A stretch of DNA of 64,000 nucleotides from CAVQJU01 sp963712905 (GCA_963712905.1 CAVQJU010000007.1:372001-436000); one strand, 5' to 3'; positions 8,224-19,345 are shown, counted from the first letter of the stretch. Numbers and translations: made by a program. Notes: generated by a model not told the origin, from the letters alone.

Positions 8224-9756
8224 TTGGCCACACGCGCCTACCCCTTCTCGCTGGCCGCCGTTTCCGGCGTGCTGCTCGCGCTCAGCTTTCCAAAATTCGG
8301 GCACCCGGCGCTGGCCTGGATCGCGCTGGCGCCGCTGTTCCTCGCGCTGGCGCAGCCCGTCACGCTGCTGCGCGCGTGGGCGCTCGGGCTCACGTGCGGC
8401 GTCATCTACTTCGGCGGCACGCTGTACTGGATGACCGGAGTGATGAGCGTGTACGGCGGCCTGCCGCAGGCCGTCGCGGGCGTGCTGAACGGCGCGTTTG
8501 TCGTGTACCTCGCGCTGTACGTGTCGGTCTTCGCGATCCTCATGCGGCGGTTCCTGGTCGCGCACGGGCCGCGCGCGCTTGCGGTCGCCCCGCTGGTCTG
8601 GACGGCGACGGAATTCGGCCGCGCGCACCTCTTCACGGGCTTCCCGTGGGTCCTGCTGGGCTACAGCCAGGCGACGGTGCTGCCGATCGCGCAGTTCGCG
8701 AGCGTCCTCGGCGTGTTCGGTGTCTCGGCGCTCGTCGCATCAGCGAGCGCCGCAGTCGCCGGCGTGGCGCTGAGACGTGCGTACGTCCCGGCCGCGATCG
8801 TGGCCGCGCTGGTCGGCGCCATCGCGTTAGTGGGTGGAAGCCGCGCGCGCGACGCGGCGCTCACGCGGGCCGGCCAGCCGCTCCGCGTGGGGCTTATCCA
8901 GGGCAACGTCGATCAGGCGCAGAAGTGGGATGTGTCGCGCAGCGTGGCCATCTTCGGCGAGTACCTGAACAAGACGCGTGAAGCCATCGGCCGCGGCGCG
9001 GCGCTCGTCCTGTGGCCCGAGTCGTCCACGCCGTTCCGGTTCGAGGAAGACCTGATGGGCGCCGCCCAGCTCCGGACGCTGGCGAAGGAGAGCGGCGTGC
9101 CGATTCTCTTCGGCAGCGATCACGTCGAGTGGATCGGGACCGGGGCGACGCGCCGCGTGGACAAGGAGTTCAACTCGGCGTTTATCGTCCGGGCCGACGG
9201 GACGACCGGCGGCGTGTACCACAAGATGCACCTCGTGCCGTGGGGCGAGTACGTGCCGCTCAAGGATCTGCTGTTCTTCGTGGGCCCGCTCGTCCAGGCC
9301 ATCGGCACGGGGTTCGTGGCCGGCACCGAGCCGACGCTGCTTCCCGTGGGCGCCCACCGCGTCAGCGTCGCGATTTGCTACGAAGTGATCTACCCGGACC
9401 TCGTGCGCCGGTTCGTGCGCGAAGGCAGCGAGCTCCTGACGACCATCACCAACGACGCCTGGTTCGGTCCGACGTCCGCGCCCTACCAGCATTTCGAACA
9501 GGCGTCGATGCGCGCGATCGAAGAAGGCCGTTACCTCGTTCGCGCCGCCAACACCGGCGTCAGCGGGATTGTCGATCCCTACGGCCACGTGCTCGAGCGG
9601 ACCGGCATCTACCAGCCGGCCGTGGTGGTCGGGGACGTGCGCCTGCTCACGGTCGCGACGCTGTACGCGCAGGTCGGCGACGTGATCGCGTACGCGTCGA
9701 TCGTCGCCACGCTCGTGCTCCTGGTGTTCCGGGGCCCGAGGCGGCGTGTACAATAG
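8224..9756 (+). CDS. lnt: apolipoprotein N-acyltransferase
   Basis: 510 residues. Lnt transfers an acyl chain from phospholipid to the amino group of the N-terminal diacylglyceryl-cysteine of lipoproteins, at the outer face of the inner membrane. The first 200 residues hold six membrane helices (SGVLLALSFPKFGHPALAWI onward). The nitrilase-like domain carries the whole catalytic set at the expected places: E266 in LWPESS, K334 in YHKMHLVPWGEY and C385 in VAICYEV, close to E267/K335/C387 of E. coli. A last helix follows at 475-500. The start is a TTG at 8224 with no strong ribosome binding site. A direct repeat, GTTCACTGGTATAC/GCTCACTGGTAGAC, lies just upstream. Confidence 0.93.
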   Translation: MATRAYPFSLAAVSGVLLALSFPKFGHPALAWIALAPLFLALAQPVTLLRAWALGLTCGVIYFGGTLYWMTGVMSVYGGLPQAVAGVLNGAFVVYLALYVSVFAILMRRFLVAHGPRALAVAPLVWTATEFGRAHLFTGFPWVLLGYSQATVLPIAQFASVLGVFGVSALVASASAAVAGVALRRAYVPAAIVAALVGAIALVGGSRARDAALTRAGQPLRVGLIQGNVDQAQKWDVSRSVAIFGEYLNKTREAIGRGAALVLWPESSTPFRFEEDLMGAAQLRTLAKESGVPILFGSDHVEWIGTGATRRVDKEFNSAFIVRADGTTGGVYHKMHLVPWGEYVPLKDLLFFVGPLVQAIGTGFVAGTEPTLLPVGAHRVSVAICYEVIYPDLVRRFVREGSELLTTITNDAWFGPTSAPYQHFEQASMRAIEEGRYLVRAANTGVSGIVDPYGHVLERTGIYQPAVVVGDVRLLTVATLYAQVGDVIAYASIVATLVLLVFRGPRRRVQ

Positions 9757-9761
9757 TGCGC

Positions 9762-10899
9762 ATGCCGACCGTCGACGACTTGATGCGCCGCTACCAGGAT
9801 CTCAGCCGACGTGCTGCCGATCTGCGGAGCTATCTTTGAAGGCGCTCACCCCGCTGACGAACTGACCCGCCTCGAGGCGCGCGCCGCCGCGCCCGACTTC
9901 TGGAAAGACCAGGCCGAAGCCCAACGCGTCCTGCAGCGCCGCCGCCGCCTCGAACAGGACCGCGAGCTCGTGGCGTCGCTCAAGAAGAAGAGCGACGACC
10001 TCGGCGTCCTCGTCGAGTGGGCGGCCGCCGGCGAACAGGTCGACGCCGAGTTCGCGCAGGCCGTCGACGTGTTCGACCAGGAAGTGCAGGCGGGCGAGAT
10101 CAAGAAGATGCTCGGCGGCGAGCACGACCGCAAGAACGCCATCGTGACGATTCATCCGGGCGCCGGGGGAACCGAATCGCAGGACTGGGCGGAGATGCTG
10201 CTCCGCATGTACATGCGGTGGACGGAGCGCCGCGGCTTCAAGCGCGAGCTCATCGACTATCAGCCCGGCGACGAGGCCGGCCTCAAGAGCGCCACCTTCA
10301 CCGTGCTCGGCGAGTACGCCTACGGCCTGCTCTCGGCCGAGGCCGGCGTCCACCGGCTCGTGCGCATTTCGCCGTTCGACTCGGCCGCGCGCCGCCATAC
10401 GTCCTTTGCGTCGCTCTACGTCTGGCCCGAGCTGCCCGAAGACGTCGAGGTCGAGATCGACGACAAGGACATCCGCATCGACACGTTCCGGTCGAGCGGC
10501 GCCGGCGGCCAGCACGTCAACGTGACCGACTCCGCCATCCGCATCACGCACCTGCCGACCGGCATCGTCGTGTCGTGCCAGAACGAGCGCTCGCAGCATC
10601 GCAACAAGGATTCCGCCATGCGGGTGCTCAAGGCCCGCCTCTACGATCTCAAGATGAAGGAGAACCAGGCCAGGCTGGACCAGATCGGCGGGGCCAAAAG
10701 CGCAATCGCGTTCGGCAGCCAGATCCGCAGCTACGTGCTGCACCCGTACCAGATGGTCAAGGACCACCGTACCAAGGAACAGGTCGGCGACGTGAACCGC
10801 GTGCTGGACGGCGACCTCGACGTGTTCATCAAGACGTATCTGATGAAGAAATCGAGCGGCACGCTCGGCCAGGCTGCGCCAGACGACGACCTTGACTAG
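9762..10899 (+). CDS. prfB: peptide chain release factor 2 (programmed +1 frameshift)
   Basis: RF2 recognises UAA and UGA stop codons. The gene is read as 9762..9836 joined to 9838..10899, giving 378 residues. The first 25 codons (MPTVDDLMRRYQDL..) end in CTT TGA; after a +1 slip the frame continues EGAHPADELTRLEAR. The catalytic GGQ motif (SSGAGGQHVN) and the RF2-type tripeptide SPF (VRISPFDSAARRH) are both present. The sequence begins 5 bases after lnt and its end overlaps the start of murJ by 8 bases. Low RF2 favours the shift and restores synthesis, the classic autoregulation. Confidence 0.95.
9822..9840 (+). promoter_or_regulatory. prfB programmed +1 frameshift signal
   Basis: The slippery stop CTT TGA at 9834-9839 is preceded by TAT at 9831-9833 and by a Shine-Dalgarno-like GGAG at 9826-9829. 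In E. coli the signal is an AGGGGG element three bases before CTT TGA, so the spacing is nearly the same. Only the base after the stop (A instead of C) and the weaker GGAG differ. Confidence 0.9.
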
Positions 10900-12403
10900 C
10901 CGGGAGGCGAGGTCAGGGCGGTCCGCGGCGCTGGTCGCGCTCGGCATCTTCTGCAGCCGCATCGCCGGGCTCGTCCGGCAGCGCGTCTTCGCCCACTACT
11001 TCGGCCTCGGGCCCGAGGCGGACGCGTTCTACGCGGCGCTCCGCATCCCCAATTTCCTGCAGAACCTGTTCGGCGAAGGCGCGCTGTCGGCGTCGTTCAT
11101 CCCGGTCTACGCCGGGCTGCTCGCGCGCGGCGAGCGGCGCGCGGCCGACCGCGTGGCAGGCGCCGTCGCGGCGCTGCTGGCGCTGGTCGTGTCCGTCCTG
11201 GTCGTCGTGGGGATGCTGGCGACGCCGCTGTTCATCGACCTCATCGCGCCCGGCTTTCGCGGCGACACGCGCACCCTGACCATCGACATCGTCCGGGTGC
11301 TGTTTCCCGGGACGGGCCTGCTCGTGTTGTCCGCCTGGTGCCTGGGCGTCCTCAACAGCCATCGCCGGTTCCTGCTGTCGTACGCGTCCGGCGTGATGTG
11401 GAACGTCGCGATGATCGCCACGCTCCTGATTTTCGGGGGCCGCACATCGCTGCCCACGCTGGCCGTGTACCTCGGCTGGGGATCGGTCGCAGGAAGCGCG
11501 CTCCAGTTCGCCGTGCAACTCCCGTTCGTGCTGCGGCTGGCGCCGGACCTGCGCATCGCGTTCGATACCGCTTCCGCCGACGTGCGCTCCGTCGTGCGGA
11601 ACTTTGCGCCGGCGTTCGTCAGTCGAGGCGTCGTCCAGCTCAGCGGGTACATCGACACGCTGCTGGCCACCTGGCTGCCGGGGGGCGCCGTTGCCGCGTT
11701 GTCGAACGCGACGACGCTGACGCTGTTGCCGGTGAGCCTGTTCGGAATGGCGGTGTCGGCGGCCGAGCTGCCGGCGATGTCTGGCGCAGCCATCGCCGGC
11801 CCGGACGGTGGCGAGAACGTCCGGCTGCGACTCGATGCCGGGCTCCGGCGAATCGCGTTCTTCGTGGTGCCCTCGGCGATGGCATTTCTGGCGCTCGGCG
11901 ACGTCGTCGCGGGCGCGATCCTGCAGACCGGACGCTTCGTCCGCGCGGACGCGCAGTACGTGTGGGCGATCCTGGCCGGGTCGGCGGTTGGCCTGCTGGC
12001 GCAGACGCTCGGACGCCTGTACTCGTCCACCTACTACGCGCTTCGCGACACGCGCACGCCTCTCCGCTATGCCGTCATTCGCGTGGCGCTGACGACGGTG
12101 CTCGGCTACGCGGCTGCGTTCTGGTTGCCGGGTCCGCTGGGCATCGCGCCGCGGTGGGGCGCGGCGGGGCTCACGGCGTCGGCCGGAGTGGCTGGCTGGG
12201 TGGAGATGCTGATGCTGCGCCGCACGATGAACGCGCGCATCGGGCGCACGGGCCTGCCGGCGTCCTATGCTGCGAAGCTCTGGATGTCCGCGATCGCCGG
12301 CGCGGCGGCCGCCTGGGGCATCAAGCTCGCGCTGCCGTCGCTGCATCCAGTCGTGGCGGCGATCTTCGTGCTCGGTCCGTTCGGGCTGGTGTACTTCGGA
12401 TGA
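10892..12403 (+). CDS. murJ: lipid II flippase MurJ
   Basis: 503 residues with about 14 membrane helices and no long soluble domain. MurJ moves lipid II across the inner membrane for peptidoglycan synthesis. The N-terminal family signature is clear: SRIAGLVRQRVFAHYFGLGPEADAFYAALRIPNFLQNLF and FGEGALSASFIPVYA, which separates it from Wzx-type flippases. The central PALAVSSAELP-like stretch FGMAVSAAELPAMS is also present. Translation starts at a TTG at 10892 overlapping the end of prfB. The C-terminus is somewhat short, ending soon after the last helix. A REP-like region and the convergent PBP1A gene follow, placing two cell-wall genes tail to tail. Confidence 0.92.
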   Translation: MTSREARSGRSAALVALGIFCSRIAGLVRQRVFAHYFGLGPEADAFYAALRIPNFLQNLFGEGALSASFIPVYAGLLARGERRAADRVAGAVAALLALVVSVLVVVGMLATPLFIDLIAPGFRGDTRTLTIDIVRVLFPGTGLLVLSAWCLGVLNSHRRFLLSYASGVMWNVAMIATLLIFGGRTSLPTLAVYLGWGSVAGSALQFAVQLPFVLRLAPDLRIAFDTASADVRSVVRNFAPAFVSRGVVQLSGYIDTLLATWLPGGAVAALSNATTLTLLPVSLFGMAVSAAELPAMSGAAIAGPDGGENVRLRLDAGLRRIAFFVVPSAMAFLALGDVVAGAILQTGRFVRADAQYVWAILAGSAVGLLAQTLGRLYSSTYYALRDTRTPLRYAVIRVALTTVLGYAAAFWLPGPLGIAPRWGAAGLTASAGVAGWVEMLMLRRTMNARIGRTGLPASYAAKLWMSAIAGAAAAWGIKLALPSLHPVVAAIFVLGPFGLVYFG

Positions 12404-12438
12404 CGACCGCGCTTGGACGTGCCCGAAGCGTTCTGGCA

Positions 12439-12528
12439 GTAGCGTCCGCCTTCACCCCTCGACGCCGCTCGGGGTGACGTGAGCTCGTCGAAGGTCAGGC
12501 GGACGTCCGGCTGAAGCCGGACGCTACG
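12439..12528. repeat. REP-like palindromic element (composite)
   Basis: TAGCGTCCGCCTTCA opens the element at 12439 and CGTCCGGCTGAAGCCGGACGCTACG closes it at 12504-12528, the last part a near-perfect 20-base palindrome. Between them is another palindromic stretch (CCCCTCGACGCCGCTCGGGG). The same core recurs at 29002-29026 and 45504-45529, and a half copy at 27941-27956. Here it fills the gap between the convergent murJ and PBP1A genes, a position compatible with a bidirectional transcription end, although no T tract follows. Confidence 0.75.
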
Positions 12529-12541
12529 AGTACGACGGAAC

Positions 12542-14837
12542 CTACGGCGCGTGGTTGAGGCCGCCGGGCTGCGTTCCAGAGATGAACGCTTCGTCGATGG
12601 CGCCTGTCGATCCACCGGCCACCAGCGCGCCGTTTGATTTGTCCACCGGCAGGAACACGATGTTGCCCGGCACGTCGAAGTCGGGCGGATCGTCTTTGTC
12701 CGGCCTGCCGTCGATGTAGCCCCGCATGAACTCCATCCACATCGGCAGCGCCGCGAACGCGCCTTGTTCCGCGGTCCCGAGCGACTTCCGCTTGTCGTCG
12801 AAGCCGAGCCAGACGCCGACGGTGATGTCAGGATCGAAGCCGATGAACCACGCGTCGGTGTTCTCGTCGACGGTCCCGGTCTTGCCGGCCAGCGGCCACT
12901 GGGCCGCCATGTTCGCCGCCCTCGCGCCGGTTCCACGCAGGCTGAGGACCCCGCGCAGCATGTTCGTCATCACGTACGCCGTGTCCGCGCGGATGACGTC
13001 GCTCGGTTCGGAACGGTTCTCCTCGAGCAGGTTGCCGTCGCGGTCCTTCACGTTCAGGACCGAGAACGGTTTCATCCGCACGCCCTGATTCGGAAACGCC
13101 GTGTACACGCTCGTGATATCGAGGAGCGTGGCGTCGCCCGCGCCGAGCGCGATCGGCAGGTAGGGCGGGAAGTCCTCCTCGAACCCGAAGCGCTTCGCGA
13201 AGTCGAGCACGTGCTTCGGTCCCAGCGCGTCCATCATCTTGATCGCGGGGATGTTGCGCGATTCCTCGATCGCGTAACGCAGCGTGACGGGCCCCAGGAA
13301 CTTGTGGTCGTAGTTCTGCGGGTTCCATGTCTGCCCATTGCCCGAGGCATAGCTCACGGGCGCGTCGACGATGATGGAACTCGGCGTGTAGCCGCGATCG
13401 ATCGCCGCGGTGTAGACGATCGGCTTGAACGTGGACCCGAGCTGACGATACGCCTGCACCGCGCGGTTGAACTTGCTGCGGCTGAAGCTCCAGCCGCCCG
13501 ACCATGGCCTTGACCTGGCCGGTGTGGTTGTCGATGGCCAGGAGCGCCGCCTCGGCGAGCGGTGTCTGGTCGAGGGTCACGGTGGCCGCACCCGTCGCCG
13601 TATCGATCTTCGTGACTGCAACCTCGATGAGATCGCCCGGCTTGAAGAGATCCGCCGCGGACGTCCTGCGCGTCCACGAGTAGCCTTCGCGGGCGAGCTC
13701 AGCGTGGTACCGCCCGAACTGCAGATGTGCGGCGCCCGCCTTCGGGACCGTGACCGCGATCGCGGGCACGACATCCCCGACGGCGATCGGCCGGTTCCAG
13801 CGATCCTCGCGATAGGTCTCGAGCGTCTTGCCGGCGTCGAAGATATTCCGGGTCGGCCTCCGCCAGCCATGGCGCTTGTCGTACGCGCGGAGCCCGTGCT
13901 CGATCGTCTTGTTGGCCAGGTCCTGCAGCCCCGCATCGAGCGTCGTCGTCACGGCCAGGCCGTTTTCGTAGAGCGCCTTCGCCCCGTACTGACGCTCGAG
14001 GTGCTTGCGCACTTCCTCCACGAAGAACGGGGCGATGCCGGGCGGCTGATTGGGCTGCCCGCGCGTGACGATTGGCTTCTGCTTGGCTTCGTCGGCCCGC
14101 GCCTGCGTGATGTAGTGCTCGTCCGCCATCCGCTGGAGCACGATGTTGCGGCGGGACACCGCCCGCTTCATGTCCACGAACGGACTCTGCCGCTCGGGCG
14201 ACTGGAAAATGCCGGCGATGAGCGCCGCTTCCTCGAGGCTGAGCTGCTTGTTCGGCTTGTCGAAGTACAGGCGGGACGCAGCCTCGATGCCGTAGGCCCC
14301 GTGCCCCATGTACATCTGGTTGCAGTAGATCGTGAAGATGTCTTTCTTCGAGTAGCGCTTCTCGATCTGGATCGCCAGGACGATCTCGCGAATCTTGCGC
14401 TCGAAGAGTTTCTGCTTGGTCAGGCCGAACTGATCGAGGTTGCGCGCGACCTGCTGCGTCAGCGTGCTCGCGCCCTGATCGCGGCGCCGTTCGACGATGT
14501 CGATGAAGGCGGCGACGAAAATGCGCCAGACGTTCACGCCGATGTGGCGTTCGAACTCCGCGTCTTCCGTCGCGATGATGGCCTGCTTCAGCGCCGGGTT
14601 GATGTCGTCGTAGCCGACGATGACGCGGCGCTGGGTGGCGAACTCGCCGATGACTTTGCCCTGCGCCGAATAGAGGCGCGTAATGGTGCTCGGCGAGTAG
14701 TCGTCGAGCGCGGACACCTGCGGGAGGTCGCCCGCGTACGCGAAGAGAACGCCGCTCAGAATGCCGAGCAATGCCGCCACCACGAACAACGCCGCGATGG
14801 TGGCGTTGCGTGCGAAGCGGATGACGTAGTGCGTCAC
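12542..14837 (-). pseudogene. class A penicillin-binding protein 1A, frameshifted
   Basis: Bifunctional peptidoglycan glycosyltransferase/transpeptidase, about 765 residues if the frame is restored. The start is taken as GTG at 14837 (MTHYVIRFARNATIAALF, membrane anchor); a longer frame to 14987 would translate a repeat island. The GT51 domain has the catalytic TEDAEFERH (E91) and GASTLTQQ. The transpeptidase motifs SxxK (GSTFKP), SxN (SRN) and KTG (AGKTGT) all lie after a break at about 13497-13499, where the run CCC (GGG on the coding strand) has one base too many: VKAMVG continues as GWSFSRSKFNRAVQAY in the other frame. Both halves look fully conserved, so a sequencing indel is as likely as a real lesion. 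Confidence 0.88.
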
Positions 14838-14855
14838 GGGGGACAAGTGTACCAA

Positions 14856-14906
14856 AAGAGGTCGGGTAGGTCGGGTAGGTCGGGCAGGTAGGTGGGTCGG
14901 GTGGGT
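14856..14906. repeat. short-unit repeat island (GTCGGGTAG unit), one arm
   Basis: A direct array of GGTCGGGTA/GGTCGGGCA/GGTGGGTCGG units with no facing arm nearby. It lies between the PBP1A start and the dnaK promoter. Translated on the minus strand it would add THPTHLPARPTRPTRP to the PBP1A N-terminus, which is why the later start of that gene is preferred. Confidence 0.7.
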
Positions 14907-14933
14907 TTGGCCGCGAGGCAGATTACGCGAAGA

Positions 14934-14954
14934 ATTGACAGTAAGACACTCAAC
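14934..14954 (+). promoter_or_regulatory. HAIR-like HspR operator
   Basis: ATTGACA-N7-ACTCAAC matches the HspR box CTTGAGT-N7-ACTCAAG at 10 of 14 positions with the exact 7-base spacing; the right half matches 6 of 7. It overlaps the -35 box and the spacer of the dnaK promoter, so bound HspR would block RNA polymerase. hspR is the third gene of this operon, which fits autoregulation. Confidence 0.65.
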
Positions 14955-14963
14955 TTTTATACT
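14935..14963 (+). promoter_or_regulatory. sigma-70 promoter of dnaK operon
   Basis: A perfect -35 box TTGACA (14935-14940) is followed after exactly 17 bases by TATACT (14958-14963), one base off the -10 consensus. Transcription would start near 14970, leaving a leader of about 40 bases before the dnaK ATG at 15013. Confidence 0.85.
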
Positions 14964-15012
14964 TTGATGGAGATCATCTTCAGGCACTCTTCACGAGGCT
15001 ATCGAGGCATCA

Positions 15013-16944
<1,932 letters not shown>

Positions 16945-16982
16945 GTCGGTGAATCCGGCGACGGGTTGGCCGGGTACTGGGA

Positions 16983-18071
16983 ATGGATTTCTACATCATC
17001 CTCGGCGTTGAACGGGCGGCTGATGTCAACGACATCAAGCGCGCGTACAGGCGGCTGGCGCGGCGATTCCACCCGGACATCAACCCGGGCGACCGCATGG
17101 CGGAGGCCCAGTTCCGCCAGATCGCCGAGGCCTACGAGACCCTCATCGATCCCGATCGGCGGCGGCAGTACGACGCGCGCGGTCATGCCGTTGCGTCCGA
17201 AGCGCCGACGTACGGCTTCGAGGGCTTCGACTTCTCCGCGAGCGTCAGCGGCGACGCGGCGCCGACCTTCGGCGATCTGTTCGCCGACGTGATCCGGCAG
17301 CGCGACGCGCGGCAGGAGGCCGCGGCCGCCCGCGGGGCGGACCTGCACCAGACCATCGAGGTCGGCTTCGAGGATGCGATGCGCGGCGGCCGGCGTGAGC
17401 TGACGGTGACGCGACAGGAGCGCTGCCGCGCGTGTCAGGGGCTCGGGCACGTGAACGTGTCCGAGAGCCGGTGCAGGGTCTGCCATGGTTCGGGCGTCGT
17501 GAAGTCCGCGCGCGGGCACATGGTGTTCTCGAGGCCGTGCGCGCACTGCGGCGGCGCGGGCCGGGAACGCGCGACCGTGTGCGGGGCCTGCGACGGACGG
17601 CAGGTCGAGGTGCGTGCCGAATCGCTGATGCTGGATCTGCCGGGCGGCCTGGCTGACGGCACCCGGATCCGCGTGCCGGCCAAGGGACACGTCGGCCGGG
17701 ACGGCGGGGAGAACGGTGATCTGTACGTCACCGTCCGCGTCCAGCCCCATCCCGTGTTCCGGCGCGACGGCGACGATCTGCATGCCACCGTTCCGTTGGC
17801 CGTGCACGAGGCGGCGCTCGGTGCGCGCATCGACGTGCCGACACTCGAGGGCGACGCGAAACTGCGCGTGCCGCCAGGAACTCAGTCGGGCCAGCGCTTC
17901 CGCATGCGTGAACGCGGAGCGCCGTCGGCGCAGGGACGCCGGGGCGACCTGATCATCGAAGTCCGGCTCGTGCTGCCGAAGCTGCTCGACGAGCGCTCGA
18001 AAGAGCTGTTGCGGGAGTTCGGCCGGATCAACGCCGGGGACGTCCGGAAGGAACTGGCGGAGCGCCGATGA
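16983..18071 (+). CDS. dnaJ: DnaJ-type co-chaperone
   Basis: 362 residues. The J domain at 1-65 (MDFYIILGVERAADVNDIKRAYR) has the HPD tripeptide (RFHPDINPGD) that stimulates DnaK ATPase. A short Gly/Phe-poor linker leads to a zinc-binding region with four CxxC motifs: CRACQGLG, CRVCHGSG, CAHCGGAG and CGACDGRQ. The last has lost the usual second glycine (CxxCxGxG), but both cysteines remain. The C-terminal peptide-binding domains (PGGLADGTRIRVPAKG; HPVFRRDGDDLHATVPL) are complete. It lies 38 bases after dnaK and overlaps hspR by ATGA. The zinc region classifies it as a type I J protein rather than CbpA. Confidence 0.93.
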   Translation: MDFYIILGVERAADVNDIKRAYRRLARRFHPDINPGDRMAEAQFRQIAEAYETLIDPDRRRQYDARGHAVASEAPTYGFEGFDFSASVSGDAAPTFGDLFADVIRQRDARQEAAAARGADLHQTIEVGFEDAMRGGRRELTVTRQERCRACQGLGHVNVSESRCRVCHGSGVVKSARGHMVFSRPCAHCGGAGRERATVCGACDGRQVEVRAESLMLDLPGGLADGTRIRVPAKGHVGRDGGENGDLYVTVRVQPHPVFRRDGDDLHATVPLAVHEAALGARIDVPTLEGDAKLRVPPGTQSGQRFRMRERGAPSAQGRRGDLIIEVRLVLPKLLDERSKELLREFGRINAGDVRKELAERR

Positions 18072-18487
18072 AGGGACCCGGCAAGGCCTACTACATGATC
18101 AGCGCGGTGGCGCAGAAGTACAACATCCACCCGCAGACGCTCCGCCTGTACGAACGCGAGGGACTTCTCAAGCCTTCGCGGACGGAGGGCAACACGCGCC
18201 TGTATTCCGACGAAGACCTCGAGCAGCTGGAAACCATCCTCTCGTTGACGCGCGACCTCGGCGTGAACCTCGCCGGCGTTGAAATCATCCTGAACATGCG
18301 TCGCAAGTCCGAGCTCATGCAGAAGGAAGTCAACGAGTTCATGGAGTACGTCAAGCGCGAGCTCGCCCGAGGCCTGGACGACTGGGAGCAGCGCCTGTCG
18401 ACCGCCCTCGTGAAGTCGTCGCCCACCGATCTCGTCCGCACGACGCCTCCCGCGTCCGTGGAGCCCGCCGCGCGCACCCGCAAGTAG
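18068..18487 (+). CDS. hspR: heat-shock repressor HspR (MerR family)
   Basis: 139 residues. A MerR-type winged helix-turn-helix fills residues 8-75 (YNIHPQTLRLYEREGLLKPS, then RTEGNTRLYSDEDLEQL), followed by a helix for dimerisation (GVNLAGVEIILNMRRKSELM) and a basic tail. HspR represses heat-shock genes by binding HAIR boxes, with DnaK acting as its co-repressor in Streptomyces; this gives a feedback loop. The context is the classic one: third gene after dnaK and dnaJ, overlapping dnaJ by ATGA, with a HAIR-like site over the operon promoter. No metal-binding cysteines are present, as expected for HspR rather than a metal-sensing MerR protein. Confidence 0.93.
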   Translation: MKGPGKAYYMISAVAQKYNIHPQTLRLYEREGLLKPSRTEGNTRLYSDEDLEQLETILSLTRDLGVNLAGVEIILNMRRKSELMQKEVNEFMEYVKRELARGLDDWEQRLSTALVKSSPTDLVRTTPPASVEPAARTRK

Positions 18488-18534
18488 GCCCAGTTGTAGT
18501 GCTGGCCCTCGGGCCTGCCGTTTGAATCTCCCGG

Positions 18535-19212
18535 TCAGTCGAATCGCTGGCACATGTTGGCGTTGATGCTGGTGCGGACGCACCGGATCTGCGTCAGCGT
18601 CGACGTCTCGGTGTCCCAGACCGTTGCCAGGAGATTAGCGCCGGGGTTGCACACGCCGCCGAAGACGCCGTCGCCTGCCGTGGTCGACAACATGAAGTTC
18701 GTCGTCATGTCCCCGAAACCGACCGTCGTCCCGCCGCAGTTCTGAGGAAAGACCAGGCCGAGCGCCCGCGGGGCGCCGTTTGTCGTGGACCGAAGTAGAA
18801 AGAGGTTCGGGCTGACGGACTCGAGCAGCCAGCCGTTGCCCGTGTAGTGCACTCTCGCGCCGAGCCCCTGAGTCGGCGCGGGAGGCGCAACGCCGATCGT
18901 TGCCCAGAACTGGGCGATCTGCCCGGTCGAAGGCTGATAGACGATCAGCCAGTGGCTGCCGGTTGATGCGGTACCGAGGCTCGCGACGATCTCGGTGGGC
19001 GTCGTAGAGACGACCGTCAGCTCGGTGAGCGCGAGAAAGACGCGCGCGCCGAGCGCGAACGTCCCGCCCTTGAGGGCGAGCTGATTCGCGCCGGTATCCT
19101 CGGTCGTGGTGGTGATGAACAGTGACTGCGCGCGCGCGGGAGTAGCGGCAAGCAGGCTTATGAGGGCGGCGGCGACGAGTGACAGTACGAGTGGGCGGCG
19201 TTGTGACGACAT
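18535..19212 (-). CDS. secreted hypothetical protein, IPT/TIG-like start
   Basis: 225 residues. Signal peptide MSSQRRPLVLSLVAAALISLLAATPARAQ. The next 75 residues (FITTTTEDTGANQLALKGGTF .. TPTEIVASLGTASTGSHWLIVY) have the rhythm of an IPT/TIG immunoglobulin-like fold, of the kind found in tail-fibre-like and surface proteins; this is a pattern judgement only. The C-terminal part has two cysteines pairs (NCGGTT, VCNPG, RCVRT, MCQRF) that could form disulfides outside the cytoplasm. It stands alone, convergent with hspR, and a hairpin-forming GGCCCTCGGGCC lies between the two genes at 18507-18518 without a T tract. Confidence 0.65.
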   Translation of the reverse strand: MSSQRRPLVLSLVAAALISLLAATPARAQSLFITTTTEDTGANQLALKGGTFALGARVFLALTELTVVSTTPTEIVASLGTASTGSHWLIVYQPSTGQIAQFWATIGVAPPAPTQGLGARVHYTGNGWLLESVSPNLFLLRSTTNGAPRALGLVFPQNCGGTTVGFGDMTTNFMLSTTAGDGVFGGVCNPGANLLATVWDTETSTLTQIRCVRTSINANMCQRFD

Positions 19213-19282
19213 GTGCGCTCCTCTTCGTTCACTTGACCGAGAACATTGCTGCGCCGCGTATCGTGTGTCAAGCGAAGATGAG

Positions 19283-19311
19283 TTGTGACGCGCGTCCTCA
19301 CGCGGTATAGT
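19283..19311 (+). promoter_or_regulatory. sigma-70-like promoter of DnaC-like gene
   Basis: TTGTGA (19283-19288), 17-base spacer, TATAGT (19306-19311). The -35 matches 4 of 6 and the -10 matches 5 of 6. Transcription would begin near 19318, after an in-frame GTG at 19310, which supports the ATG at 19346 as the true start of the gene. Confidence 0.65.
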
Positions 19312-19345
19312 GACTGCGCGGTCCTTCGTCGCTCAATCAGCTCAC

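Noticed and set aside
10892..12403. Wzx-type polysaccharide flippase as an alternative to MurJ
   Set aside because: The N-terminal MurJ signature (LVRQRVFAHYFGLGPEADAF) is clear and the gene is far from the glycan locus.
13467..14891. A 474-codon open frame opposite the PBP1A gene
   Set aside because: It has no recognisable motifs, and the opposite strand shows all GT51 and transpeptidase motifs.
18507..18518. Rho-independent terminator after hspR
   Set aside because: GGCCCTCGGGCC can form a hairpin, but no T tract follows on either strand.
19310..19345. Upstream GTG start for the DnaC-like ATPase
   Set aside because: It lies within the -10 box of the likely promoter, before the expected transcription start; the ATG at 19346 begins directly at the zinc-binding motif.
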